Source of the DNA: CAVPJC01 sp963705155
GTDB lineage: Bacteria > Chloroflexota > Anaerolineae > Anaerolineales > UBA4823
DNA length: 64,000 bases
Assembly (NCBI GenBank): GCA_963705155.1
Contig: CAVPJC010000014.1
Location: forward strand, 1 to 64,000
Direction of reading: 5' to 3'
Below are positions 8,710 through 19,263 of the stretch, one piece after another. Numbering within the stretch: the first letter of the stretch is position 1; each line of letters opens with the position of its first letter. The notes beneath the pieces were generated by a model that was given only the letters and a program-made list of their open reading frames with translations, searched no databases and had not been told where the DNA came from. The position numbers and the translations under genes were made by a program.

Positions 8710-10274
8710 ATGGATGGGCGAATAAACCGGCGTTGGTTGTGGGAAATTATCTCGATCAGCGTCCTTGTCATTTCCCTATACGCCTATTTGGTTCATAAAG
8801 ACACGCCCGGGCTGACGCTCCTGGAGTTTATTAAGGGAGGGGTCAAGCTTGCCCTGCTCATGTTTGGGAAAATCAACGATCGGGTGTTGATTGTGTTTTT
8901 TGATCTCTCCTTCTTCCTGGTAATATTTCTTGCCTCCCTGGCTTTTGTTGCCCAATTTACACTGCCGGTACGGAATTTTGTACAGCGGTTTCTGGCCTTC
9001 GGCTACCTCGGTCTGTTCACCGTTGGCTTGCACGGACCGCGTGTGGTGATCGAAAACGGGACAGTCCCAGAACATTATCCCAAGGAAAAGCCGAGCAGTT
9101 TCAATGTCATCCTGATGGATACCGCCAGCGCGGGGGTGCTGCGCACACCGGTAGAGTTTACCCGCAGCATCGGGCCCGGATTGGTTTTCACCAGGTCGAA
9201 GGAATATCTGGCGGGCACGGTGGATTTGCACCGCAAGGCCTGGCCGGAGCCGCCGTTTGGATTTGGGCCGAGGGGAGATGAAGACCCCTTCGAGCCCTTC
9301 GATGAGAAAAAAGAAGCCAAAGATGCCTTTGAACAACGCCAAAAACGCCGTTACGAAACCAGCTGCGAAACGCGGGACGGCGTGGAGGTGGTGCCCAATA
9401 TTTTTGTGCTCTCCCAGATCAACTCCGAGTTAAAGGTAAAAGGACCACCCTGGAATTCTCCTCGAAGCCGTCTGGTCGGCTGGTTGATGCATTATTTGGA
9501 AAGCGCCACCGTGACGCGGTTAATCCTGAAAGCATCAACCTCACGTTTAATCGCGAGGCGGTGCGACTGGCGATCACAGGGGAGGAGATTGACCCACGCG
9601 TACCGATAACGGCGGTTGATCGTCGGAAACTGCCCTGGTACCAGCTACCGGCATTTATGGCGGTGGATCTATGGCGGGAGTATTTGCGCAAATTTACCTT
9701 TGAGGAGTTTTCGCTGAGCTGGAAGGTTATGGAAAACTGACTGCCTACCAGGTGATCCAGTCAAAAGTGCTGGAACGGTTGACCAGAGAACAGGTGGAGG
9801 AGATCAGTCCGAGAGGCGAGCTGCTGGGCGTGCTGAGGGACAGTCCTGAATTTTCTGTGCTGCAAAACCGGGGAATTGTCGTGCATTTTGCTTCCATCCG
9901 CAACTTGCACTTCCAAAAACAGGTGGACCAGCAGATTGAGGATAAATGGTTTGCCTACTGGAAGTGGCGGGCGGAAGACGAACGCGAATGGGTGGACCGC
10001 CTGCGCAGTTACAAAGCTCATGAAGGCGAAAAAGACGCCCTGCGAGAATTTGCTCTCGGCGTGGCAAAGCGCTTCGATGCGGATTTCATCGCCATGCAGC
10101 GACCGAATACGCCCGTTGACCGGCGGGATCAAGAATGCGCGCGCCGCCATTGAGAACATGCTGCGGGGCACGCTGCAGTTGTGTGTGGATGACACCCAGC
10201 TGCACCAGCGCCTGCTGGATGAGGAAACCCAGTTAATCGCCATCATTGACTGGCTCCGAAGGCAAAGAGGTTAA
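8710..10274 (+). CDS. SPFH/Band-7-like membrane protein 1, frameshifted
   Basis: The N-terminal 100 residues hold three hydrophobic helices (about 9-26, 60-80 and 95-115). Then comes a soluble domain with SIGPGLVFTRSKEYLAGTVD, followed by ETRDGVEVVPNIFVLSQIN, the two-strand pattern typical of SPFH (stomatin/prohibitin/flotillin) domains. After frame changes near 9460, 9600-9740 and 10120 it continues with EKVLERLTR-like helices, NRGIVVHFASIRNLHFQKQV (again like an SPFH strand-helix), a coiled region and ARAAIENMLRGTLQL. The stop is at 10274. The next gene starts 3 bases later and has the same architecture, so the two form a pair. SPFH proteins form large membrane-associated oligomers. The assignment rests on pattern, not on a search. 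Confidence 0.55.
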
Positions 10275-10277
10275 TGC

Positions 10278-11951
10278 GTGACTGACTGGCGTGCTGTTTT
10301 GGAGTGGATGAGGGACGGCCTGCTGATCTGGCTGGAGTGGGGGGCAGGGCGGATCTTCTCTTTCTCACGCAGGGCCAGGGATATCCGTTGGGTGGTTTTG
10401 ACAGCGGTTCTGGGGATCGCCTGGGGCGGCTTTGCACTGATCAACGCCCGCGACAGGCTGCCGGTTCAATTTGAAACTGGAATACTCCGGGCACAGGTGC
10501 AGTATGTGGGCTGCACCTTACGCTCTGCGATTGGTTCTGATCCCAACAAATTTTCCAAAAGCCAACAATGTTACCTGGTGGAACTTGGCCGGTCGTACTC
10601 CCGCAGGCCGTTGATCTTTGAACTGCCATTTGAACTTTTATTTGCTGCAGGCACTTTCCGGCATGTGCTCCTGGCAGGATTTGGCGCCTGGCTGGCGTTT
10701 AAGTTGGCAAGCGAGTACTTGCGTGGCCTGCACCGGCTTCCGGATGCTGGTTGTGGCGAGCATTACCTGCTGCAAACAGCCCTGATCAATCCGTATAACC
10801 TCCTGCGAATACGGGAAGGTTTTGTGGAACGGGCGGATGAGAATTTGCCGATCCGGTTAATTGGCGGGCCGGGGCGGGTGCGAGTACACGCAGAGAACGC
10901 AGCGTTGTTTGAAAAAATGGAAGGTATTCCGCATGTGATTGGACCAACGATTGATGGCAGGCAGAAATCGGCAATGCTGGATGGTTATGAACGACTGCGC
11001 AGCATCATCGATCTGCGTGATCAGCGCGATAAATTTGATGTGACAGGGCGTTCGCAAGATGGTATCCGTGTGACGGCTGAGGACGTTCAGGTGGTGTACA
11101 GCATTTTTCGCAATAACCAGGAGCCCACCTACGAGATGCCTTATCCATTTGAAGATCCGGAGGCTGTGGAAAACCTGGTTTATAAACAGGGGTCTGGCCC
11201 GTGGAATGTGGCGATGGGTGTCCAGATCCGGGGAGAATTGTGGGATTTCTACGCCAAACACGCCCTGAATGAGTTTTTGACGATGATCGATGATCCGGAG
11301 CTAAAAAAGCAGCAGCTCCACGAAGACCAGTTGAACGCAGTGAGCCGGCAACTGGCAGGAGATGAAAACACACAAAACACCCCACCTCTTGTGCGGATCC
11401 CGGATCTCAATTTTGTTCCCCGTCCCGATATCACCGAGGGATTTTATAAAAGCGCTGAGGAACGATCTTTTGCACGCGGCACACAAATCAATTGGATTGG
11501 CGTGGGTACCTGGAAATTCCCTGCCCAGCTCATTCTTGGGCGACACCGGGATGCGTGGCACATTACCCACGATAATGAGGTGAAAAGTAAGCCGGTGGTG
11601 TTGAACACTTTGCGGAAGCAACAGCGGCTGGCGGAGGTGCTGCGATTGATCCAGACCGTGCCAATTGCCAGCTTCCGCGCCTTGAAGAAGGATGATGTCC
11701 CTGCAGAAGATGTCATGCGGGGCCTGGTGTTGGCTTACCATCACCAGATGAATGAAGCTTACCAGGATTACCAGCGTGAAATAGAGATCGCAGAGATGAA
11801 GCTTGCCCAGGAGCGATCAAAACCGGCCAGCGCGGCTCGGGATGAAGAAATCTTTAGCACGCAAACAAAATTGGATGGATTGAAACACGAAGTCAGGCAA
11901 ATACGCCAGGTACTGGCTTTCCTGGCCCGCTTTACCGGGAGGTGGCTGTGA
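10278..11951 (+). CDS. SPFH/Band-7-like membrane protein 2
   Basis: This is an intact 557-residue protein with a GTG start 3 bases after the stop of its partner, preceded by AGAGG. Two membrane helices lie at about residues 37-55 and 118-137. The soluble part has IGGPGRVRVHAENAALFEKM, then SQDGIRVTAEDVQVVYSIF, the GPG...DG-I-V arrangement of SPFH domains. The final 80 residues (AYQDYQREIEIAEMKLAQER onward) look like a coiled coil, as in flotillins. Length and pairing with the previous gene suggest a hetero-oligomeric membrane scaffold; this is inference. No protease (NfeD-like) partner is adjacent. The next gene, psuK, starts 10 bases downstream and may be in the same transcript. Confidence 0.6.
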   Translation: MTDWRAVLEWMRDGLLIWLEWGAGRIFSFSRRARDIRWVVLTAVLGIAWGGFALINARDRLPVQFETGILRAQVQYVGCTLRSAIGSDPNKFSKSQQCYLVELGRSYSRRPLIFELPFELLFAAGTFRHVLLAGFGAWLAFKLASEYLRGLHRLPDAGCGEHYLLQTALINPYNLLRIREGFVERADENLPIRLIGGPGRVRVHAENAALFEKMEGIPHVIGPTIDGRQKSAMLDGYERLRSIIDLRDQRDKFDVTGRSQDGIRVTAEDVQVVYSIFRNNQEPTYEMPYPFEDPEAVENLVYKQGSGPWNVAMGVQIRGELWDFYAKHALNEFLTMIDDPELKKQQLHEDQLNAVSRQLAGDENTQNTPPLVRIPDLNFVPRPDITEGFYKSAEERSFARGTQINWIGVGTWKFPAQLILGRHRDAWHITHDNEVKSKPVVLNTLRKQQRLAEVLRLIQTVPIASFRALKKDDVPAEDVMRGLVLAYHHQMNEAYQDYQREIEIAEMKLAQERSKPASAARDEEIFSTQTKLDGLKHEVRQIRQVLAFLARFTGRWL

Positions 11952-11961
11952 GGTTGTACCG

Positions 11962-12916
11962 ATGACTCATCCTGATATTCTAAAACCCGATGCGCCCGTT
12001 CTGGTGATGGGAGGGGCGGGGATCGATATCGTCGGACGGCTTAAAGGCGAGCTTGGTCTGGCCTCTTCAACCCCGGCGCAAATTCGCTCGTCGTTCGGCG
12101 GTGTAGCTCGCAATGTAGCGGAAAACCTGGCTCGCCTCGGGCAAGCGGTGCGTTTCGTCAGCGTGGTTGGTACCGATGCGGATGGCGATCAACTGATCCA
12201 GGGTCTGATCGATGCAGGTGTGGATGTATCTGCCGTCCAACGCACCAACGATTTCCGGACAAGCTCGTACCTGGCTGTGATCAACGCTGCCGGTGAGCTG
12301 CAGTTTGCGACTGGATGATATGCGCGCCATCAGCACACTCACACCAGCTTACCTGGAAGCGCACTCTGAGCTGTTTTTTGAGGCATCCATGCTGTTCATC
12401 GATGGCAACCTTCCCAAAGACACATTACGTAAAGCGATGTCACTGGCGCGGCAGGCTCACCTGCCGGTCTGCGCCGACCCCACCTCGCTGGCTCTGGCAG
12501 CCCGGTTTCAGCCGTATGTAGGACGATTTTTTTTGATCACACCTAACAGTTCGGAAGCGGCTCTCCTTTGTGATCCGGAGATAAAAATTAGCAATCGCCG
12601 CCAGGCCCTGCAGGCAGCCAAATGCCTGGTGAACCAGGGCGTGGAGATTGCTATCGTCACCCTGGCAAAACAGGGATTGTGTTATGCCAGCTCTGAAACG
12701 AGCGGACATATACCCGCCATCCGCACACCCATTATCGACCCGACCGGCGCAGGCGACGCTCTTTCAGCAACGGTCATTTTTGCATTGCTCAATGATATCC
12801 CCCTGGATGACGCGGTACGTTTGGGTGTATCAGCGGCATCCCTTACGCTGCGCTGCCGGGGTGCGGTGGCGCAGGAATTGACCCTCGAAAAACTCTACGA
12901 CCAATTGGTGATATGA
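11962..12916 (+). CDS. psuK: PfkB-family kinase, probable pseudouridine kinase, frameshifted
   Basis: This is a ribokinase/PfkB-fold sugar kinase. The N-terminus PVLVMGGAGIDIVGRL and SSFGGVARNVAENLARLG form the first PfkB signature, VRFVSVVGTDADGDQL follows, and the C-terminal signature is IDPTGAGDALSATVIFA with the catalytic Asp in GAGD. A single frame change near 12305 joins the two halves. The partner downstream is pseudouridine-5'-phosphate glycosidase, and the two overlap by ATGA. This points to pseudouridine kinase, which phosphorylates pseudouridine to pseudouridine 5'-phosphate in the cytosol. The family alone would not give the substrate; the assignment rests on the neighbour. Confidence 0.82.
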
Positions 12917-13872
12917 TGCTGCCTGATTTGCCTTCCAATTTTCAACTGGCTCCCGAAGTTGCGCGAGCTCTGGAACAAAAACAGCCTATTGTAGCCCTGG
13001 AATTGACGGTGATAACCCACGGGCTTCCATATCCGGAGAATTTGAATTTGGCTGAGGATATGGAAAATGAGATCAGAAATCACGGTGTAACCCCGGCGAC
13101 TGTAGCGGTGCTTGACGGACGGATCATGGTGGGTTTGCACGCTGCTCAACTGCAATACCTGGCCACACGAGGGGAAGGATTAATGAAGATCAGTATTCGC
13201 GATTTTGCCCCTGCGGCGGCAAAATTGGCGAGCGGGGGTACGACCGTGGCGGGAACCATGTTCGCCGCCCACAAAGCGGGAATCCGGGTATTTGCAACGG
13301 GTGGAATTGGGGGTGTGCACCATGAATTGAATCCGAAACGCAAGGGCGCCTTCGATATCTCAGCCGACTTGCCCGCACTGGCAACCATACCGATGATCGT
13401 GGTGTGTGCTGGAGCCAAAGCCATTTTGGATTTACCGGCGACCCTGGAGTATCTGGAAACGTGGGGTGTGCCGGTGGTCGGCTACCAGACGGATGATTTC
13501 CCTGCGTTTTATTCACGCAAAAGCGGTCTTAAAACCAGCACCCAGGCGGCTTCGGCAGAAGAGGCGGCGTACATTGCGCGTACACACTGGGCGCTGGGGA
13601 TGAGGAGTGGGGTGCTGGTCGTTGCGCCTCCGCCCGAAGATATGGCCCTGCCATCCGAAGACGTAAAAAAAGCGGTTTTGGAAGCTTTGAAAGCCGCCCG
13701 GGTGGAGAAAGTGAGCGGGCAGAAGGTAACACCATTCTTGCTTGGCAAAGTCAATGAGCTGACCGGCGGGGCCAGCCTGCGGGCCAACCTGGGACTGTTG
13801 CTCAATAACGCACTGGTCGCCAGCCAGATTGCACGTTATTTGATCCTGCCCGAGCGGTCGATCACAACCTGA
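12913..13872 (+). CDS. psuG: pseudouridine-5'-phosphate glycosidase
   Basis: This intact 319-residue protein is very close to the normal length of PsuG. The N-terminus has QPIVALELTVITHGLPYPEN (the conserved E and HGLPYP segment). It is followed by PATVAVLDGRIMVGL, KISIRDFAPAAAKLASGGTT, VFATGGIGGVHH, VVCAGAKAILDLPATLEYLE, GVPVVGYQTDDFPAFY and NELTGGASLRANLGLLLNNA. The enzyme cleaves pseudouridine 5'-phosphate to uracil and ribose 5-phosphate through a Lys Schiff base and a Mn ion. The start overlaps the psuK stop as ATGA, indicating translational coupling. The 233 bases after it hold no clear feature. Confidence 0.93.
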   Translation: MMLPDLPSNFQLAPEVARALEQKQPIVALELTVITHGLPYPENLNLAEDMENEIRNHGVTPATVAVLDGRIMVGLHAAQLQYLATRGEGLMKISIRDFAPAAAKLASGGTTVAGTMFAAHKAGIRVFATGGIGGVHHELNPKRKGAFDISADLPALATIPMIVVCAGAKAILDLPATLEYLETWGVPVVGYQTDDFPAFYSRKSGLKTSTQAASAEEAAYIARTHWALGMRSGVLVVAPPPEDMALPSEDVKKAVLEALKAARVEKVSGQKVTPFLLGKVNELTGGASLRANLGLLLNNALVASQIARYLILPERSITT

Positions 13873-14105
13873 ATCAGCGAAAGTCCGGTGTGTCTTTGTA
13901 ATATCTCCACTCGCCTGAGCCTGCCTTTCGTCTTTACGTATTCCTTATAGAATCTTTATGCTTTACTGATTGCTTTTATGATAAATTGATTTTTGAGTTC
14001 AGCTTCAAGGCCATAAATTTAGGAGAAGTCAGTATACGGTTACCACAAAAGATCGTAATGTTACTATAATATTGGGTTTATGTCACACCTTGATGCGGAG
14101 GGATA

Positions 14106-15635
14106 GTGCGTACCAAAATAACAGCCAAGTACGTTGTGGGTTTCGAAAGCGATGATCATGTCATTTACGTGGATGGCGAGGTTGTTTACGAGGATGACAC
14201 TATCATTTACGTGGGTCATAACTTCCCGGGCGAGGTTGATGAGACGATAAGTGCTGGAACATTCTGTGGTTATCTCCAGGCTTGATCGATCTCAATGCCC
14301 TTGGTGACATTGATCACGACATTGTCCATCTGGAAGCACCGGCAAGATTACGTAAAAGCCTATTGTGGTCAGAAGAATATTTCCTGCGGGGCTCACACGA
14401 AGTGATGAGCGCCGAAGAGGAAGCCTTCAAGTCTCTTTATGCATATCTTCAAGTGATCCGCAATGGGACAACAACTGCCATGCCGATCACATCGGTGTTT
14501 TACAAAGGGTGGGCTGAAACGTATGATGAGTTGGCCGCGGCGGTAGATCATGCCGGCCAGTTAGGCCTGCGGATTTATCTTGGCCCGAGTTATCAGTGTG
14601 GGACAAATGTCGTAAAGCAGGATGGCAGCATTGCTGTTGGCTTTGATGTTGAAAAGGGGAAGGCGGGTCTCCGGCGGGCGGTAGAGTTTGTGCACAATTT
14701 CGATGGCGCTTATGGTGGACTGGTGCGCGGTATGCTTGCACCAGAGCGCATTGAAAACCAGACCTCGGATGTGCTAGTAGAAACCCGCCGTTGGAGCGAT
14801 GAGCTCGGCTGCCCGATCAAGACTGCACGCCGCTCAGGGTCTATTTGAATATAACGAAATCCGCCGGTTATACGGTAAGACGCCAATTCGTTATCTTTAT
14901 GACCTTGGTTTCCTGGGAGAGAGGGTTTCCAGTCCTCACGGCATTTATGTGACGGGTCATAGCAGCTTATCAGAGGCTGAGGGGGATGATCTGGCTTTGC
15001 TTCGGGAGACCAAAGCCACGATTATTCACTGCCCGGTAATTATGGCCCGGTATGGCCAACCTATGAAATCATTCGGGCGATATACCCGCGCCGGTGTGCG
15101 AATTGCATTGGGAACCGACACCTTCCCACCAGATTTGCTCCAGAATATCCGCGTTGGAAGTTATGTCGGCCCGGATTGCTAGATCAATTCAATTGAAGGA
15201 AATACTTTTGCCGACTTTTTCCGGGCTGCGACACTGGGCGGAGCCAGAGCTTTAGGCAGGGAAGATCTCGGACGGCTGGCGCCTGGAGCCAAAGCCGACA
15301 TGATCATTATCGACTTGGGTGATTTTCACTTCGGTGCAATGGATGATCCAATTAGAACCTTAATGATCAGCGCGAACGGAGGGGATGTAAAAACATCTAT
15401 TATCAACGGACGGATTGTAATGCAGGACCGGGTAATCGAAGGCATTGATTTGGCGGAAGTACAACGCAAAGGACAGGCGTATTTTGACAAAATGCGGCTG
15501 AGCTACCTGGAGCGTGATTACCGCCATTCTACTGAAGCTGAGCTTTTCCCGCCTTCTTTCCGGGTCATTGAAAGGAGGAGGCAATCAGTTAACCAACACG
15601 ATCAATATCCTTGTTCCAATTTCTTCGGTCAATGA
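14106..15635 (+). CDS. amidohydrolase-family deaminase/chlorohydrolase-like protein, frameshifted
   Basis: Starting with GTG at 14106, the protein reads TKITAKYVVGFESDDHVIYV, then DGEVVYEDDTIIYVGHNFPG, the beta-sandwich start of SsnA/guanine-deaminase-like amidohydrolases. After a frame change near 14275 it reads PGLIDLNALGDIDHDIVHLE; the HxH metal motif normally found here is not visible. It continues with RNGTTTAMPIT, and in a third frame SSPHGIYVTGHSSLSEAEGD, LRETKATIIHCPVIMARYG and IALGTDTFPPDLLQNI (the family GTD aspartate). The C-terminus has FFRAATLGGARALGREDLGR, then LAPGAKADMIIIDL. Three frame changes are needed. Substrates in this group are nucleobases, triazines or similar amides. 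It directly precedes the ABC importer and may process the imported compound. Confidence 0.78.
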
Positions 15636-15678
15636 GAGTTCAAAACAATTCAGAACAACAAAATAGGAGAAGCAAGAG

Positions 15679-17315
15679 ATGAAACTTATGAAGATTTTTT
15701 CCCTGATGGTGATTGCAGCGATGTTGTTAGCGGCATGTACATCACCCACACCGGCAGCACCGTGACTGAAGCGCCTGCGGCACCTGCAGCGACTGAAGCG
15801 CCTGCTGCACCTGCCGCAACTGAAGCGCCTGGCAGCACCCGAAGCACCGGCAGCGCCAGCAGCAACGGAAGCGCCTGCGGCTGAAGAAAAGCCATTGGTA
15901 CTGGCATCCGTGACCGATATGCGCAGCCTGGATCCGCATGTCCAGGAAGGTATGTATCCTGCTCGTAGCGTCATGCAATGGATCTTTGATGTGTTGGTAC
16001 GCTCAGAGCGTGACGGTTCGCCCACAGGCGAATTGGCAAAATCTTGGACTCGTGTTGATCCGCTTACCTGGGAGTTCAAGCTGGTTGAAGGGGTCAAATT
16101 CCAAAATGGCGAGCCGCTAAATGCGGAAGCTGTCAAATACTCATTTGAGCGCATGTGCGATGAGGAGCACAAGGGCTTCATGCAGATCTGCGTCCAGTCC
16201 AAGCTCAAAGAGGCTAAGGTTATCGATGAGTACACCGTACAGTTGATCACTGAAGAGCCTGCTCCAGAATTACTTTTCTGGCTCTCGGAGTCGTTCATTG
16301 TTCCGCCGAAGTACTATGCGAGACTGCGAAAGAAAAGCTTGCCCTGGAGCCAATTGGTTCTGGACCGTACAAGTTCATCGAATGGGTGAAAGATGACCAT
16401 CTGACCTTTGAAGCATGGGATGAGTACTGGCAGGACCGGCAGAGTTCAAGCAGGTTGCTCTTGCGTATCATCCCGGATGTAACCACTCGGGTGAATGAGT
16501 TGATTGCCGGGAATGTAGATTTCATCACTGCCTTGAACCCTGAGCAGATGGAGACCATAACAACGGATATCTCAGAGCCATTGCCTAGTCAGACCTGGCG
16601 TAAGATGCACATCGGTATCGGTCAGGAAGCGATTGAACCCTTGAAGAATAAGCTCGTTCGCCAGGCTATGAACTATGCAGTGGACAAGCAAGCGATCGTC
16701 GATGGGCTCTTTGCCGGCGCTACAGCGCCGTTGCAAAGCATTGTCAACGCCCCTCAGAACAATCCGGCACTTGAGCCCTATCCTTATGATCCTGAGAAGG
16801 CAAAGGCGCTGCTGGCTGAAGCGGGCTATCCCGATGGCTTCAAGGTAAAGCTGGTATCAAGCGTTGGTGTGTTTGGCAATGACAAGGATGTTTCCCAGGC
16901 AGTTGCCCAGTACCTGAGCGATGTTGGTATCGAGACGGAAGTAGTTGTTCTGGAGAATGGTAAGTTCATCGATGATGTTCTCCGTAACTACAATGTCCAG
17001 GATATGGACTATATGGGCTGGGGAACATATATTGTCCTTGGGCCCACAACTGGCCACCATCACCTGCGAGCATCTCGACAACGAAACCAAGTACTGCAAC
17101 CCGGAATACGATGCATTGGTGAAAAGGCTATCCCAGAAGAGGATCCGGCTAAGCGCCAGGAATTTAGCTATCAAGGCCCAGCAGATCCTTTGGGAGGACG
17201 CCCCGTGGATTTTCCTGTTCCGGTCTGCCGCAGTTCAATGGGCATCAGCAAGGGTGTAACCTGGGAACCCCACCCGGCTTTGTACATCGATGTAATGGAA
17301 TTCCACAAGAGATAA
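15679..17315 (+). CDS. oligopeptide-type ABC transporter substrate-binding lipoprotein (SBP_bac_5), frameshifted
   Basis: The start at 15679 follows an AGGAGA site. The signal MKLMKIFSLMVIAAMLLAAC ends in a lipobox Cys, so the mature protein is lipid-anchored outside the membrane. A low-complexity linker of Ala/Pro/Thr/Glu repeats follows, where the frame shifts. The family-5 domain then reads VLASVTDMRSLDPHVQEGMY, ELAKSWTRVDPLTWEFKL, GVKFQNGEPLNAEAVKYSFE, KNKLVRQAMNYAVDKQAIVD, PYDPEKAKALLAEAGYPDGF and SDVGIETEVVVLE. Further frame changes lie near 16340 and 17045. This family binds peptides, nickel, or other small organic solutes. It is followed by a perfect intercistronic hairpin and then the permease genes. 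Confidence 0.88.
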
Positions 17316-17352
17316 GCTTAAGCGTTTTCTTACCTCCATTTAGGTTCTCTCG

Positions 17353-17394
17353 ACAGGGTATTGTTGGCGGCTTACGCTGCCAACAATACCCTGT
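17353..17394 (+). promoter_or_regulatory. perfect intercistronic hairpin between SBP and permease genes
   Basis: A perfect 16-bp inverted repeat (ACAGGGTATTGTTGGC and its complement) with a 10-base loop lies 38 bases after the SBP stop and 23 bases before the dppB-like start. No T-run follows, so it is not a classical terminator. Such hairpins commonly protect the abundant SBP part of the mRNA, which is the role I infer. Confidence 0.7.
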
Positions 17395-17416
17395 ATAAAT
17401 ATCACGGAGGAGTTTA

Positions 17417-18342
17417 ATGATGTGGAGTTATCTCGCCCGGCGTATTCTTCAAGCGGTATACTGTGCTATTAGGCGCGACACTCGTAGCGTTTTTTGTGAT
17501 GCGGGCTACAGGCGATCCGGTTAATTTGCTGTTACCTGAATCAGCCCCGGAAATCAGCCAGGATAGCCATGCGCATCCGATTAGGTTTGGACCAACCGAT
17601 CATCATCCAATACCTCCGTTACCTGGGGGATATTGTCCGAGGAGATTTTGGCATCTCAATCCGGCAGGAAGTGCCTGTACTTAGGCCTGATTATTGAGAG
17701 GCTGCCAGCAACACTTGAACTATCGCCTTGGCAGCGATGGGGATCACCATTCTTTTTTCATTCCCGATTGGGATCTTCGTAGCGGTGCGGCGCAATACAA
17801 TTTGGGATTTTTTGGGATCCTCGTTTGCCCTGGTGGGTCAGGCAATGCCCACATTTTGGTCTGGCCTGATGTTAATCCTGCTTTTTTCAGTTTTCCTGGG
17901 TTGGCTGCCGGTCTCTGGTTATGGAACGCCCGCCCACCTGGTGCTGCCTGCAGTTGTGCTGGGAATTTACAGCATTGGCCGGATAAGCCGCCTGGTGCGC
18001 TCAGGAATGCTGGAAGTACTGGGGAAGGAGTATATCCGGACAGCTCGTGCCAAGGGTTTACTGGAGAATACCGTAGTGTGGGGACATGCTCTGAGAAATG
18101 CTTCCATTCCAGTGGTCACTTTGTTGGGTTTAGAGTTTGCTTCGATGTTGAGCGGTGCGTTGATTATTGAGACCGTCTTCTCGTGGCCAGGACTTGGCCG
18201 GCTGGTGGTATCTTCCGTTTTTTCACGCGACTTTCCTGTCGTTCAGGGGGTTGTGTTGACTTATGCGGTGATTTTCGTTGCTGCAAATCTGTTGGTGGAT
18301 GTAGCCTATTCGATACTTGATCCAAGGATTAGTTACAAATGA
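17417..18342 (+). CDS. dppB: ABC transporter permease, DppB/OppB type, frameshifted
   Basis: The start at 17417 is preceded by GGAGG. The N-terminus is MMWSYLARRILQAV, then in a second frame TVLLGATLVAFFVMRATGDP, the usual DppB beginning. From about 17730 the frame is stable: helices (ITILFSFPIGIFVAV, SFALVGQAMPTFWSGLMLIL) and the EAA-type cytoplasmic loop EYIRTARAKGLLENTVVWGH that contacts the ATPases. Then come FASMLSGALIIETVFSWPGL and the end VDVAYSILDPRISYK, which is typical of the family. At least three frame changes lie between 17455 and 17730. The stop overlaps the next start as ATGA. Confidence 0.87.
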
Positions 18343-19239
18343 CCACCCCACACCTGGATACCGAATTCAGAGGCCGAAAGACATCCGTTTTTCAAGACTT
18401 CACCCGTCGCCTGTTCAAGAGCGTTCCTGGCACGATCGGGCTGGCAATTGTTGTGATGCTCCTTCTCACGGCAATTTTTGCCCAGCAAATTCGCGCCCAA
18501 CGACCCCTATCGGATCGATTTGCGCAGCAAGTTGATGCCCTTGTGGTTCATGGAAGGAGGGGATATCTCGCGTCCATTAGGAACCGATACGTTAGGCCGT
18601 TGTATCCTCAGCCGGCTTGTATTTGGCAGCCGGGTTTCACTGTTGGTGGGTTTTACTTCGATCTTGCTTGGCGCTACGCTTGGTACAGCGATTGGTTTGA
18701 TTGCGGGTTATTTCAGCGAGCGCGTCGATTCTCTGATTTCATGGGTGATGAACGTTCAGCTGGCTTTTCCCTTCACACTGCTGGCGCTTTTTGTTATGGC
18801 TGCTTTTGGAGGCGGCCTTGTCACCCTTGTGGCTGTCCTGGCGATTGGTGTTTGGGTGCGTTATGGGCGGATTATGCGCGGCATCGTACTATCGGTGAAA
18901 CAAGACATGTATGTCGATGCAGCCAAAGCGGCCGGGGTGACACTGCCGCGAATTCTGAGCCGCCACATACTTCCAAACTCATTTGCCCCGATTATTGTGG
19001 TGGCCAGCTTTACACTGGCAGATACCATTCTTGCTGAGGCAGGTCTGAGCTTCCTGGGATTGGGACTTAACCCACGGATTCCGACCTGGGGTCAGATGCT
19101 ATCAGACGGTAAGGATTACCTGCAATCGAATTGGTGGATTGCGTTGGTGCCCGGTCTGGCAATTTCTCTGACCGTTCTTGGCATCAACTTGTTCGGAGAC
19201 TGGTTACGCGATTATCTCGATCCACGTTTGAGGATTTAG
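18339..19239 (+). CDS. dppC: ABC transporter permease, DppC/OppC type, frameshifted
   Basis: The start at 18339 overlaps the previous stop. The first membrane helix is GTIGLAIVVMLLLTAIFA. After one frame change near 18500 the sequence reads FAPNDPYRIDLRSKLMP and RPLGTDTLGRCILSRLVFGS, which is the standard DppC periplasmic start. It continues with RVSLLVGFTSILLGATLGT, the EAA loop QDMYVDAAKAAGVTLPRIL, HILPNSFAPIIV, AEAGLSFLGLGLNPRIPTWG and the terminal GDWLRDYLDPRLRI. It pairs with the DppB-like permease to form the membrane channel. Confidence 0.9.
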
Positions 19240-19263
19240 TGGTTGCACCTAGAGACAAAATCT

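Noticed and set aside
15735..15880. Low-complexity Ala/Pro repeat as a separate gene or a minus-strand Gly/Ala-rich protein
   Set aside because: It is the linker after the lipoprotein Cys of the SBP. The minus-strand reading has no start context and is a codon shadow.
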